Shown here piece by piece: positions 35,384-44,553 of a stretch of DNA of 64,000 nt. A program made the translations under genes and the position numbers. The notes beneath the pieces were generated by a model, which saw only the letters and a list, made by a program, of their open reading frames with translations, did no database searches and was not told the origin of the DNA. The stretch covers positions 186,001 to 250,000 of the forward strand of contig NZ_LMVB01000002.1 of NCBI RefSeq assembly GCF_001510645.1, read 5' to 3'. How positions within the stretch are numbered: position 1 is the first letter of the stretch; each line of letters starts with the position of its first letter. The DNA is from Paenibacillus sp. FJAT-29882 (lineage in GTDB: Bacteria; Bacillota; Bacilli; Bacillales; DSM-1321).

Positions 35384-35677
35384 TTAAGCATTTTGTTTCA
35401 ATCCACTCTCTATGAATACTTCCCAATAATGATTTAAGCAAGGAACCAATCCACCAGACCCAAATTTAATTTTCACTTTTTTATCACAGTACTGATTTAA
35501 ACTTTGTGAAAATTTCAGAATGTATTTTCGGCGCTGAGTAATTTCCTTTACCCCTTTTTGGTAGAACCAAGAGTCGATCGTATTGTATACACCACGATTT
35601 ATGCCAAATTCAGTATCACACCATTGTACAAATAATAAGTCAGGTAAATGTATAAGGGTATTCGTATCGTTTTTCAT
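35384..35677 (-). CDS. Hypothetical protein between the flavin reductase and riboflavin kinase
   Basis: 97 residues; ATG with AAGGTGAATGT upstream, 9 bases after the riboflavin-kinase stop, so almost certainly co-transcribed. Begins MKNDTNTLIHLPDLLFVQWC; contains several Trp, Tyr and Cys residues (VQWCDTEFGINRGVYNTIDSWFYQKG and GGLVPCLNHYWEVFIESGL). No signal or membrane segment; family not recognised. Operon position suggests a link to flavin use or to the monooxygenase, by inference only. Confidence 0.6.
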   Translation of the reverse strand: MKNDTNTLIHLPDLLFVQWCDTEFGINRGVYNTIDSWFYQKGVKEITQRRKYILKFSQSLNQYCDKKVKIKFGSGGLVPCLNHYWEVFIESGLKQNA

Positions 35678-35686
35678 ACATTCACC

Positions 35687-36112
35687 TTACACATGAACAA
35701 AGTGATTTTTATTTTGATTACTCCGATCCATAACTCGTAGTTTTTCTTTAACATAAGCAACATCACTTTGGATTTGTTTAATTAGTTCTGAAATATCTTT
35801 AAAAGACCTTTCTTCTCTTACCTGAAAACATATATCTACATTTATATGTTCATAATAGATATTTTCATCAAAATCCAGTAAATGCACTTCGTAGCTGACT
35901 TCAGAATGGTCATGAAATGTTGGTCTTATTCCTATATTCATTATGCCTAGAATTTTACTTCCTTTCCAATCGACAATGACTCCGTATACTCCATAATCTA
36001 ACTTCGGAATTTCAGATAATATCTGCAAATTGGCTGTAGGGAAACCAATTGTTCGACCTATTTGTTTCCCGGAAATGACTGTTCCATGAATGGAAGTAAT
36101 GAATGAATTCAT
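35687..36112 (-). CDS. Stand-alone riboflavin kinase domain protein
   Basis: 141 residues from ATG 36112, placed 8 bases after GGGGTG; the ATG five codons earlier overlaps that site. The sequence is the RibF C-terminal flavokinase module only: IHGTVISGKQIGRTIGFPTANL with the PTAN motif at residues 25-28, then YGVYGVIVDWKGSKILGIMNIGIRPTF and EVHLLDFDENIYYEHINVDI. The FAD-synthetase half of bifunctional RibF is absent, so it would make FMN from riboflavin and ATP. B. subtilis RibR is a precedent: a lone kinase in a sulfur/monooxygenase operon. Here it probably feeds FMN to the adjacent reductase/monooxygenase. No RFN riboswitch was found. Confidence 0.85.
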   Translation of the reverse strand: MNSFITSIHGTVISGKQIGRTIGFPTANLQILSEIPKLDYGVYGVIVDWKGSKILGIMNIGIRPTFHDHSEVSYEVHLLDFDENIYYEHINVDICFQVREERSFKDISELIKQIQSDVAYVKEKLRVMDRSNQNKNHFVHV

Positions 36113-36179
36113 TTCGAAACACCCCATTTTTAGAGTAATTACATGGTGAAGTTATCTACTTGTAGTCCTAACCATTTAT

Positions 36180-36271
36180 CCCGCATTCACGGAAAGCCAA
36201 GACCAGGCTTAGAGGAATCGAAGAAGCGTAGGTAGGGGGATGAAAAAAAACCCACTGATTGAAGTTTCACT
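36180..36271 (-). repeat. Two-hairpin repeat R4, copy D (diverged)
   Basis: On the minus strand, directly after the SDR stop codon: GTGAAACTTCAATCAGTGGG, a T-run, and some 55 bases on AATGCGGGATAAA. The order matches copy C at 41378-41417. The T-run means it could also terminate the SDR/monooxygenase message. Confidence 0.45.
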
Positions 36272-37024
36272 TTATTTGGCTGTGAAGCCCCCATCGATTA
36301 CCAATTCCGTTCCAGTAACGAATTTAGCCTCGTCTGAAGCAAGATAGAGAACTCCGTAAGCAACATCTTCAGGATTTCCTAAATAAGGAAGAGCGGTTTG
36401 ACTGTAAATGTATTCACTTCTATCATCATCAGTAAGCTGCTCTGCAGTCATTGGAGTTATAATATAACCCGGGAAAACAGAATTCACTCGAATATTACTT
36501 TTTGCATAATCAATGGCTGTATGTCTTGATAGGGATCTAACAGAACCCTTTGAAGCAGCATATGCAGCAGAACTACTACCGCCTACAAGACTATCGATAG
36601 ATGAAATATTAACAATCGAACCCCCACCCGTTTTAAGCATTTCTGCAATGGCATATTTCATCCCTAAGTAAACTCCTGTTGAATTGATGTTCTGAATCTT
36701 ATTCCATTCATCTGATGTACAGTTTTCAATATTATTTGAGATAATGACCCCTGCATTATTCACAAGAATATCTACTTGCCCATAGTTTTCAACAGTATGT
36801 TCTATTACTTTTTTCCACTCTTCTTCTGAAGACACATCAAGTTTTATGGCAACTGCTTCTCCACCAAAATCTCGTATGTTTGAAACTACCTGTTGGAGAA
36901 GATCCATTTGTACATCGACCGCTACAACTTTTGCTCCTTCTTTTGCAAAAATTTCAGCTTCACAGGCACCTTGGCCACTGGCTGCTCCTGTAATGATCGC
37001 TACTTTTCCGTTTAAACGCCCCAT
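36272..37024 (-). CDS. SDR-family NAD(P) dehydrogenase, copy 1
   Basis: 250 residues, the classical SDR length; ATG 8 bases after AGAGGTG. Cofactor motif TGAASGQGACEAEIF at 13-27, an acidic end of beta2 (VVAVDVQMD) that predicts NAD over NADP, NNAGV, catalytic Ser in NISSIDS and YxxxK in YAASKG, and PGYIITPMTAEQL. It is followed downstream by the riboflavin-kinase unit and preceded by the monooxygenase (37094), consistent with an alcohol dehydrogenase acting on the monooxygenase product or substrate. A close paralogue lies at 41732-42484. Confidence 0.88.
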   Translation of the reverse strand: MGRLNGKVAIITGAASGQGACEAEIFAKEGAKVVAVDVQMDLLQQVVSNIRDFGGEAVAIKLDVSSEEEWKKVIEHTVENYGQVDILVNNAGVIISNNIENCTSDEWNKIQNINSTGVYLGMKYAIAEMLKTGGGSIVNISSIDSLVGGSSSAAYAASKGSVRSLSRHTAIDYAKSNIRVNSVFPGYIITPMTAEQLTDDDRSEYIYSQTALPYLGNPEDVAYGVLYLASDEAKFVTGTELVIDGGFTAK

Positions 37025-37093
37025 TTTAAAACACCTCTTAACAATTTATTGGAAGAACTTGATTAAAAATAACAACGCCAAATACAAGAACGA

Positions 37094-38185
37094 TTAATAG
37101 TACACTATACGGTTCTGCTTTAATCTTGGAAGAACTTCTTCCTTTAGCAGTCTCATTGATTTCTTCCATACTTCTGGATTGTCAAGATAATCATAGCCTG
37201 GGGTTAGCAAAGTACCAAAACCACCGGAAATTTCATAGAAATGATCGAGTTTCTTGGCCACTGTATCAGGCGAACCGATAAACCAACAGTTTTTCGCGAT
37301 ATAATCTACTGTTACATCTTCATCTGGAATATTCTCATCCTCTTTAAAGATAGACAATCTACCCAAGCTCTTAAATAAAGGGATAGAGTATTCTCCAAAA
37401 TGTCTTCCCATCATTGAATGTACCGAATGCTCATACGCTTCTTCATCGGTTTCAGCTACAAATATATTTTTACCAACTCTCCAATCCTCACGATCAGGGG
37501 TTCTACCACTACGTTTTGCGCCTTCAACAACGGATTCCCAATTCTTTGATGCTGCACTATGTCGATAAGCTAAACTCATCGGAATAAAGCCCCTTTGTCC
37601 TGCGATCTTTAATGTTTCTGAATAAGGACTCAAACCAGCCACCCCAATTGGAGGGTATGGTTTTTGATAAGGTTTCATATGAGGACCTAACACTTTATGC
37701 ATACGGTCTGTCTTATTAACATTCCAATAGGTACCTCTATATTCAAACGGCTCATCCTCTGTCCAGTATTTAAGGATGATTTCGAGTGCTTCTGCCGTCA
37801 TCTTAATATTTTCACCGGTACTTCCATCTACGTTGAAAAGAACTAAATCACTACTTAAACCACTTGAGCCGACTCCAAATAAAAATCTTCCTTGAGCTAA
37901 ATGATCTAAGTATGCTACACGATGAGCCAGTTCAGCAGGATGATGGTATGGCAACAAGTGTGCTCCTACACCTAGTTTAATCTTTTTTGTCTGAAGCAGT
38001 GCTTGAGCTACCACGAGATCAGGGGCAGGAATCGGTTCCCATTCAGCTGTAAAATGTTCGCCCATCCACACTTCTTCATAATCTAATTCATCTGCATACT
38101 TAATCATTTCTAAATCCCATTGCGTTGCATCATAATAAGATCTCTCCGGCGGGTGGGAAGCATATAAAAATAGACCTAATTTCAT
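37094..38185 (-). CDS. Luciferase-like (LLM class) flavin-dependent monooxygenase
   Basis: 363 residues. The bacterial luciferase-like TIM barrel is clear: MKLGLFLYASHPPERSYYDATQWDLEMIKYADELDYEEVWMGEHFTAEWEPIPAPDLVVAQAL, then LGVGAHLLPYHHPAELAHRVAYLDHLAQGRFLFGVGSSG with the FMN-phosphate region, and late WFIGSPDTVAKKLDHF. The GEHFT-WEPIPAPDL pattern resembles limonene 1,2-monooxygenase-like and related terpene-oxidising members. It would use FMNH2 and O2; SsuE-like reductase and riboflavin kinase genes are nearby on the same strand, and an SDR gene follows at 70 bases. A LysR gene is divergent. Exact substrate unproven. Confidence 0.85.
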   Translation of the reverse strand: MKLGLFLYASHPPERSYYDATQWDLEMIKYADELDYEEVWMGEHFTAEWEPIPAPDLVVAQALLQTKKIKLGVGAHLLPYHHPAELAHRVAYLDHLAQGRFLFGVGSSGLSSDLVLFNVDGSTGENIKMTAEALEIILKYWTEDEPFEYRGTYWNVNKTDRMHKVLGPHMKPYQKPYPPIGVAGLSPYSETLKIAGQRGFIPMSLAYRHSAASKNWESVVEGAKRSGRTPDREDWRVGKNIFVAETDEEAYEHSVHSMMGRHFGEYSIPLFKSLGRLSIFKEDENIPDEDVTVDYIAKNCWFIGSPDTVAKKLDHFYEISGGFGTLLTPGYDYLDNPEVWKKSMRLLKEEVLPRLKQNRIVYY

Positions 38186-38404
38186 TTAAAATTCCTCCTA
38201 ATTTTTTATATTCTATTTTAAGTACGAGGAGATTATTTTTACCAGCGTATACGCGTGTGTAAGGGTTTACATGTCATTCCTTTAATAATTCCCTCTCACT
38301 TAAATTACATTTGCTTATTTATTACTATAATCGTAGTATTTACATAAGTAAAATGAATATTTATAATATTAAATATAATACAAACTAATGGATGAGGTGA
38401 GCTA

Positions 38405-39280
38405 ATGACCATTTCACGATATGAAGTAATTAGTAGAGTTGTTGAATTAAAGAGTCTTACAAAAGCCGCAAATTCACTCAATTTAACACAACCCGGCGTA
38501 AGCCATGCCATTAATAGCCTTGAAACGGAGTGGGGAATACCATTGATCACTCGATCGCGTTCAGGCGTTCAACTAACGAGTGATGGAGCACGTATTATCA
38601 AACATATTCGTGAACTATTACAAATTAATGAAGAAATTAAACAAGAGGTTGCTGCAATTAAAGGAATGGAAGTGGGTACGGTCAAGGTAGGAACTTTTGC
38701 AAGCGTGGCATCTCAATGGCTGCCTAAGATCATCACTTTTTTTCAACAAAGTTACCCAAATATTGAAATTAAATTATTTGAAGGAGATTATAAAACCATT
38801 GAGCACTGGTTAGTAAATAATGAAGTGGATTGTGGATTTTTGGTTCTTCCTGCTTTGTCTAAATCCCTTGAGGTCATTCCATTAAAGAAAGATCCAATGG
38901 TATGTATTGTGTCTAATCAAAATCCGTTACATAAACAAAAAAAAATTACATTTAACCAAATTGAGAATGAACCCTTCATTATTCCTAAAGAAGGAGGAGA
39001 TACAGATGTAACACGGATTTTTAAAGAACATACTATTAAACCAGCTATTAAATATGAGTTATATGAAGATAATGCCATCATCTCGATGGTTGAAAATAAT
39101 CTTGGCATTAGTATACTTTCGGAAATGGTAGCATTAAACAACTCATCCAATGATTTTTCTATTCTTAATTTAGAGATTGATAGTTATCGTATCATTGGAC
39201 TTGCTACAACATCCACTACTTCTCCTGCAACAGAAAAATTTATAGAGTGTGTGAAAGTATGGGTGGAGCAATTCACTTAA
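38405..39280 (+). CDS. LysR-family transcriptional regulator
   Basis: 291 residues; ATG after GATGAGGTGAGCTA. N-terminal winged helix TISRYEVISRVVELKSLTKAANSLNLTQPGVSHAINSLETEWGIPLITRSRSGVQLTSDGARI is textbook LysR; residues 90-290 form the periplasmic-binding-like effector domain (VGTVKVGTFASVASQWLPKIITFFQQSYPNIEIKLFEGDY). It is divergent from the monooxygenase gene across 219 bases and lies head-to-tail before an amino-acid permease gene, so it probably activates the monooxygenase/SDR set in response to the substrate. Effector unknown. Confidence 0.9.
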   Translation: MTISRYEVISRVVELKSLTKAANSLNLTQPGVSHAINSLETEWGIPLITRSRSGVQLTSDGARIIKHIRELLQINEEIKQEVAAIKGMEVGTVKVGTFASVASQWLPKIITFFQQSYPNIEIKLFEGDYKTIEHWLVNNEVDCGFLVLPALSKSLEVIPLKKDPMVCIVSNQNPLHKQKKITFNQIENEPFIIPKEGGDTDVTRIFKEHTIKPAIKYELYEDNAIISMVENNLGISILSEMVALNNSSNDFSILNLEIDSYRIIGLATTSTTSPATEKFIECVKVWVEQFT

Positions 39281-39689
39281 GAATTTCTATATGCTAAGCA
39301 ATTAGATGTGGGGGAACCTACGATAAAAAGATACAACAGCACGAAGCTTCTATATGCTATATTCCATTTTTCCTTTGCAATATTAGCAAAATTAGATGAT
39401 CGGAGAACTGTTTATCGGCTCAATATTAATGATTTTAGATGCTGTTTTCAGTTTTTTCAAAGGGTTAGTTAATACCCATTACATTAGTAATCCTAATCCT
39501 TACTATCATTTATATTCATTTTACTTAAACTAAAAACTAGGTAATAATTTATTCAAACAAAAAATTCTGTTTATTAGAAATATTCCCTTAGAAGGAGTTG
39601 GATGAATTTGAAATATCCATAAAATTAATATTTAAACTAATCAAGGTGCCGTGAACCCACAGATGTTTAAAAATTGTCAGGAGGTTCAC

Positions 39690-39860
39690 AAAGCAAAGAT
39701 ATGATCCCCATAATAACTGTAGTACTATTAGACGTACTCTTAATTGGAACAGACTATGATGCAGAAAAGCACTAGAAGCTGTGGAAAAAAATCGTTATAA
39801 CTCCTAAATACAGCAGTAAATTCATCCACTTTGCAAGATATAATTCTGAACCAATAAATA
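39690..39860 (+). pseudogene. Decayed remnant, possibly a universal-stress-protein gene
   Basis: A frame reads VLLIGTDYDAEK, then after a one-base shift ALEAVEKNRYNS. This recalls the ILVGTDGSE...ALE start of UspA proteins. Only this scrap remains within 39281-39904. Weak; the family guess is from a few residues. Confidence 0.25.
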
Positions 39861-39904
39861 TTGAAACACTTCTGTAGAAACTTGCAAATTAATTTAACTC
39901 TTAA

Positions 39905-39918
39905 TGTAAGCGATAACA
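39905..39918. promoter_or_regulatory. cre site (CcpA) before the amino-acid permease gene
   Basis: TGTAAGCGATAACA flanked by A on both sides fits the consensus WTGNNARCGNWWWCAW at every position. It ends 33 bases before the permease start, where bound CcpA would block initiation or elongation. Confidence 0.65.
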
Positions 39919-39951
39919 ATTTAATCTATGGAGATCTAAACATAAGAGGAG

Positions 39952-41361
39952 TTGGTTATTATTAATTCCAATAACAAGTTACAAAAAAATCTGAAGCAAA
40001 GACATATGAGCATGATGGCTATCGGAGGTGTAGTAGGAGGTGGATTGTTTTTAGGGAGTGGAGCAGTGATTAACTCTACAGGTCCCGGAGCAGTTTTCTC
40101 TTATGCACTTGTAGGTATGTTTATAGTTTTTATAATGCGCATGCTAGGAGAAATGTCTACAGTACATCCAAGTAGTGGTTCTTTCTCTACCTATGCTCAC
40201 AATGAAATTGGTCCATGGGCGGGATATACGATTGGTTGGTTATATTGGTTTTACTGGGTTGTAGTCATCGCTATTGAAGCTATGATGGCGGCAATTATTA
40301 TTCACGAGTGGGTTCCTTTCATACCAATCGGAATATTAAGTTTTCTCTGTGTTGCTTTATTGACACTTACCAACATTTTTTCTGCTAAATTGTTTGGAGA
40401 ATTCGAATACTGGTTCTCCATTATCAAAGTTGTTGCCATTGTAGCATTTTTACTCATTGGAATTGCCATGATTTTTGGACTTTTTCCTCATATCGAAAAG
40501 CCTGGTGTTTCTAATCTTCTTGATCGAGGCGGATTAATACCTAATGGTTTTGATTCTCTTTTAATTGCTATTTCTGTTGTTATTTTCGCTTATCCAGGTA
40601 TTGAGATAGCAACGATTGCAGCAGGAGAATCGCCAAATCCCCAAAAAGCTGTTATGGCTGCGATTAATAGTGTTATATGGAGGATTCTAATATTTTATAT
40701 CGGTTCGGTAACGATTCTAGTGACACTTCTCCCATGGGATTCTTCCTCTGTACTCGAAAGCCCTTTCGTTACAGTATTGGATATGTTAGGTTTCCCAGGT
40801 GCCGGGCTAATTATGAATATCGTTATTTTAGTTGCTGTTCTTTCTGTTTTGAATACAGGTATCTATACCACTTCAAGGATGTTATACTCACTGGCAGAAA
40901 AAGGCGACGCTCCTAAAGCATTCCTACGTGTAACAAAAAAAGGTTCTCCTATCTGGGCAGTGCTTGGCAGTGTTATTTTTTCTCTGATAACTCTTTTTTC
41001 AAGTACAGCTTCCCCGGATAAACTATACTTATTACTTATCAATGCCACAGCTTGCATTGCCTTAATAGTATACGTATTTGTTGCCCTTTCACATGTCCGT
41101 ATGAGAAAAAGATTAGAAAGAGATAATCCTGAAGTTTTAATTGTAAGAATGTGGTTTTTTCCTTATTTATCGTATTTTACAATAGCCGCTATGCTAAGTC
41201 TTATTATAGCAATGGCGTTTATGGAATCGACCCGCATACAGTTATTTGCAACATTAGCTACTGCAGCAATAGTACTCGTTTTTTATGTTCTTACTAAATT
41301 AAAAAAGCGAGACTCCGATCAAAAAGAGGAGGACGAAGATTTATATCGTGCAATAAAATAA
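39952..41361 (+). CDS. APC amino-acid permease, copy 1
   Basis: 469 residues and about 12 membrane helices. The first helix KNLKQRHMSMMAIGGVVGGGLFLGSGAVINSTGPGAVFSYAL carries the GGxxGxGLFxGSG substrate loop of the amino-acid transporter (AAT) family; GEMSTVHPSSGSFSTYAHNEIGPWAGYTIGWLYWFYW follows, as in proline/aromatic/GABA permeases. Start uncertain: the TTG at 39952 touches the AGAGGAG ribosome binding site, so the true start may be a rare ATT at 39961, 9 bases after it. A perfect cre site lies upstream. It follows the LysR gene and may import the compound handled by the flavin cluster. Confidence 0.85.
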   Translation: MVIINSNNKLQKNLKQRHMSMMAIGGVVGGGLFLGSGAVINSTGPGAVFSYALVGMFIVFIMRMLGEMSTVHPSSGSFSTYAHNEIGPWAGYTIGWLYWFYWVVVIAIEAMMAAIIIHEWVPFIPIGILSFLCVALLTLTNIFSAKLFGEFEYWFSIIKVVAIVAFLLIGIAMIFGLFPHIEKPGVSNLLDRGGLIPNGFDSLLIAISVVIFAYPGIEIATIAAGESPNPQKAVMAAINSVIWRILIFYIGSVTILVTLLPWDSSSVLESPFVTVLDMLGFPGAGLIMNIVILVAVLSVLNTGIYTTSRMLYSLAEKGDAPKAFLRVTKKGSPIWAVLGSVIFSLITLFSSTASPDKLYLLLINATACIALIVYVFVALSHVRMRKRLERDNPEVLIVRMWFFPYLSYFTIAAMLSLIIAMAFMESTRIQLFATLATAAIVLVFYVLTKLKKRDSDQKEEDEDLYRAIK

Positions 41362-41377
41362 GTGAATAAAGTGAAAC

Positions 41378-41417
41378 CTCAATCAGTGGGGGTTTTACTG
41401 CCCGTTAAAGCGGGATA
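41378..41417 (+). repeat. Two-hairpin repeat R4, copy C
   Basis: GTGAAACCTCAATCAGTGGG, GGTTTTACTG, then the mini-hairpin CCCGTTAAAGCGGG and ATAAAC, starting right after the permease stop codon. Same layout as copies A and D. Confidence 0.55.
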
Positions 41418-41554
41418 AACTATACTGCGTAGTAATATGACTGAAATCATTGTTATGATTTCAGTTTATTATTTTTTACACAGCGAGAATATAGTGAAAG
41501 ATGCCTAATAATAATTAGTAAAATTTATCCTTTATTTATCAGAAGGTGGAGCAA

Positions 41555-41600
41555 AATAATAGAAATGACTATCGAATTGTCGATAGTCATTTCTATTATT
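41555..41600. terminator. Bidirectional terminator between permease and SDR genes
   Basis: A perfect 21-bp stem (41555-41575 with 41580-41600) with an ATTG loop, between convergent genes. Confidence 0.8.
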
Positions 41601-41731
41601 CCTTATCATTTTCTACTATTCTTGTAAAATGATCAGATGCTAAAGCCACCATTTTGAGCACTTACGTATAATTTAGGCTGATTTCTTTTGGAAAACTATA
41701 AAGACCTGAACAATAATTAAAACCTTAAGGA

Positions 41732-42484
41732 TTATTGTGTTAACAATCCTCCATCAATAACAAGTTCAATCCCCGTTACAAATTTGGATTCATCCGAAGC
41801 GAGATAAAGGACTCCATAAGCAACATCTTCAGGCTTACCTAGATAGGGTAGTGGTGTATTCTTTTGAGCAAATGTTTTCGTTGATTCACTAGCAAGTTGA
41901 TGTTCATTCATAGGTGTTATGATCACACCAGGATGTACGGAATTAACACGAATTTTATTTTTCGCATAGTTAAAAGCTGCGTTCTTAGTCAATGATCGAA
42001 CAGCGCCTTTAGATGCAGAATAAGCAGCAGAGTTACCACTTCCAATAATACTATCTATGGATGAGATATTCACAATAGAACCACTACCAGATTTAATCAT
42101 TTCCGGGATTACATATTTCATCCCAAGATAAACGCCTGTTGCATTGATGCTCATCGTTCTATTCCATTCATCTAATGTGGATTCATTTACTTTGTTTGAG
42201 ATATAAATCCCAGCATTATTAATTAAAACATCTATCTGTCCATAAGTTTCAACCGTATTTCTAACAATAGATTTCCATTCGTTTTCAGAAGCGACGTCAT
42301 GTTTTAACGAAACTGCTTGTCCTCCATTTTCGTTAATATTTGCAACCACTTTTTTCAATAGATCAGTCTGCACATCAGTAGCAACGACCTTTGCCCCTTC
42401 TTTTGCAAATAATTCGGCCTCATATGCTCCCTGCCCACTAGCCGCTCCTGTAATAATCACTACTTTTCCATTTAATTTCCCCAC
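41732..42484 (-). CDS. SDR-family NAD(P) dehydrogenase, copy 2
   Basis: 250 residues; GTG start at 42484, 6 bases after GGGGGAG. Closely similar to the SDR at 36272 (same length, same TGAASGQGAYEAELFAKEGAKVVATDVQTDLL opening, YSASKG catalytic Tyr/Lys, NISSIDS, and FVTGIELVIDGG end), so the two are paralogues from a fairly recent duplication. An Asp after beta2 (ATDVQTD) predicts NAD. It belongs to the same flavin-linked catabolic neighbourhood, perhaps acting on a second alcohol. It lies beyond the permease in convergent orientation with a strong hairpin between. Confidence 0.88.
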   Translation of the reverse strand: MGKLNGKVVIITGAASGQGAYEAELFAKEGAKVVATDVQTDLLKKVVANINENGGQAVSLKHDVASENEWKSIVRNTVETYGQIDVLINNAGIYISNKVNESTLDEWNRTMSINATGVYLGMKYVIPEMIKSGSGSIVNISSIDSIIGSGNSAAYSASKGAVRSLTKNAAFNYAKNKIRVNSVHPGVIITPMNEHQLASESTKTFAQKNTPLPYLGKPEDVAYGVLYLASDESKFVTGIELVIDGGLLTQ

Positions 42485-42674
42485 TAATTACTCCCCCTTC
42501 ATTATCGTTCAAAATTCCTCTATTTATTTCTCTTTTAACCAAGAGAACCATCCATTAATTCACAATATACTTCACCTTTTATAAATAGTAAAATGAACAT
42601 TTCTAATAGTCTGTATTATGAAAATAAATGATAAGATTTTAGATATAACCACTGCTATGCAGAAAATATTAGTA

Positions 42675-42726
42675 AACGTCAAAAAATCCTCATCCGCTTT
42701 GGAACAGATGAGGAACTTTTGACGTT
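42675..42726 (-). terminator. Terminator after APC permease copy 2
   Basis: 20-base arms AACGTCAAAA..TCCTCATC / GATGAGGA..TTTTGACGTT with a 12-base loop and one small mismatch; 114 bases past the permease stop. Confidence 0.7.
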
Positions 42727-42839
42727 ATGATTAAATGGAATGGAACGGGTAGAGATGTTTCTTTACACTAGTTGTTGGACCTTCAAATCTAGAATAACTT
42801 GTATCACCGACTCTTTTTATCAAAATGACTCAAAGCTAC

Positions 42840-44228
42840 TTACCCAGTAATATCATCATCCGCACTAGTTCCTAACGGTACTCGCTTATCCATTTTTAAC
42901 AAATAATAACTTGCTGCAACAATAGCAAGGAAAACGACTCCCACAATAAGGGAGATACGAGTTCCAGGGTTAAACCACATACCAACCAACACCATCAGTA
43001 AAAAGGCAATTGTTGCATAGTTACTGTAAGGAGCAAAAGGCATTTTGAACGGATGGTTGTCCATTTCTACAGCTCTTACCTTTCTGAATTTAAGCTCACT
43101 AATAAGGATGACAAACCATGGAATCATTCCAGGTAAAACACTAGCACTATACACATAAAGGAATAGTTGTGGCGGTGCAAGGAAGTTCAAGACAACACCG
43201 ATTGCTAAACCTAAAAGGACAGCGATCGTACAATATGCTGGCACTCCACTTTTCGATACTTTTGCAAAGATTTTCGGAGCTTGCCCGTTCAATGCTAACG
43301 TGTACAGCATACGCCCTGCACTAAAAATCCCGCTATTACATCCAGACATCGCTGCTGTGATGACGACAAAGTTAATAATACCTGCTGCTGCTGTAATACC
43401 GATTTTTGCAAAGGTTGAAACAAATGGACTACCAATGTCATCTAGTCGATCCCATGGATAGACGGTTACGATGACAAAAATAGCGCCAATATAAAAGATT
43501 AATATACGCCAAATGATCGTTTGGATCGCTCTTGTTATAGTCTTCGTTGGATTTTTTGCTTCACCCGCAGTGATTCCGATCAGTTCAACACCTTGGTAGG
43601 ATGCTATGACAAGGGAAAGCGCGAAGAAGAATCCTGAAAAGCCCCCTGTGAAGAAGCCGCCATTTGCCCAAAGATTTGATAAGCCAATTGCATCGCCGCC
43701 ATTTCCTAATCCGAAAAAGATCAGACCTAGACCAGCAATAATCATCAATACAATCGTGACAATTTTAATTAGCGCAAACCAAAATTCAAATTCCCCGAAA
43801 GATTTTACAGAAATGAGGTTTGCAGCTCCTAAGATAACCATGGCGACCACACCTGGTATCCATGCGGGTAGATCTGGGAACCAATACTTCATATACATTC
43901 CAACGGCAATGATCTCGGACATGCCGACGATTACCCATTGAAACCAATTACTCCATGCAGTCATATAACCTGCTAAAGGATGAATATAGTTACTCGCAAA
44001 GGTTGCAAATGAACCCGTAGTAGGCTCTAAATAAAGCATTTCTCCCATAGAGCGCATGATGAAAAATATAAAAAGACCACAGACAGCATAAGCTAACATG
44101 ACAGATGGGCCGGTCCATTTAATGGTACTGGCTGAGCCCATAAATAACCCAACACCAATCGTACCGCCCAAAGCAATCATTTGAATATGACGTGCCTCTA
44201 GCCCTCTCTTTAATTCTTTATTTGCCAA
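42840..44228 (-). CDS. APC amino-acid permease, copy 2 (proline/GABA/aromatic type)
   Basis: 462 residues; the TTG at 44228 is chosen because the longer in-frame TTG at 44243 lies within the GGAGGAG ribosome binding site. [63 protein letters not shown] is a classic AAT-family start, followed by [34 protein letters not shown] and the helix-6 [29 protein letters not shown]. About 12 helices. Importer for a neutral or basic amino acid with H+. It shares the family, but not close identity, with the permease at 39952. Confidence 0.88.
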   Translation of the reverse strand: MANKELKRGLEARHIQMIALGGTIGVGLFMGSASTIKWTGPSVMLAYAVCGLFIFFIMRSMGEMLYLEPTTGSFATFASNYIHPLAGYMTAWSNWFQWVIVGMSEIIAVGMYMKYWFPDLPAWIPGVVAMVILGAANLISVKSFGEFEFWFALIKIVTIVLMIIAGLGLIFFGLGNGGDAIGLSNLWANGGFFTGGFSGFFFALSLVIASYQGVELIGITAGEAKNPTKTITRAIQTIIWRILIFYIGAIFVIVTVYPWDRLDDIGSPFVSTFAKIGITAAAGIINFVVITAAMSGCNSGIFSAGRMLYTLALNGQAPKIFAKVSKSGVPAYCTIAVLLGLAIGVVLNFLAPPQLFLYVYSASVLPGMIPWFVILISELKFRKVRAVEMDNHPFKMPFAPYSNYATIAFLLMVLVGMWFNPGTRISLIVGVVFLAIVAASYYLLKMDKRVPLGTSADDDITG

Positions 44229-44278
44229 AACTAACTCCTCCAATTGCCTATATCACCTAATTAAGGCCATTATAGACT

Positions 44279-44294
44279 CTATCTATCTATCTAT
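44279..44294. repeat. Short tetranucleotide repeat (CTAT)x4
   Basis: Four CTAT units in the permease 5' region, 51-66 bases before the start codon; could vary by slippage and alter spacing, but is short. Confidence 0.5.
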
Positions 44295-44415
44295 CTAATA
44301 CTTTTTCTTATATCATAATAATATGTTCTCTGTAAAAATACAATTGTATTTTTAGAAAACCACTTACCAATATTAGCATATCAATCATTTCCATAAATTA
44401 TTTTTTCATTAAAAT

Positions 44416-44491
44416 AAGAGTCAGACTTCACATCCTCTATATATCGTTTTAAACGGATATATAGAATGCGATTCTGACCCTGTTTTGACAC
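44416..44491. repeat. R1-like palindrome, diverged
   Basis: AGAGTCAGACTTC and GATTCTGACCCT arms with an inner CTATATATC / GATATATAG stem, followed by TGTTTTGACAC. Shares the TCAGAC core and outline with R1 repeats. It sits past the tatA stop. Confidence 0.5.
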
Positions 44492-44553
44492 AAGACTATG
44501 CTTCAATCAAAAGTAGTTGATTAACGAAAAACAACAAAATCATAAATAACTAC

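Noticed and set aside
36113-36271. Possible FMN (RFN) riboswitch upstream of riboflavin kinase
   Set aside because: None of the conserved RFN segments is present; the region holds an R4-type repeat instead.
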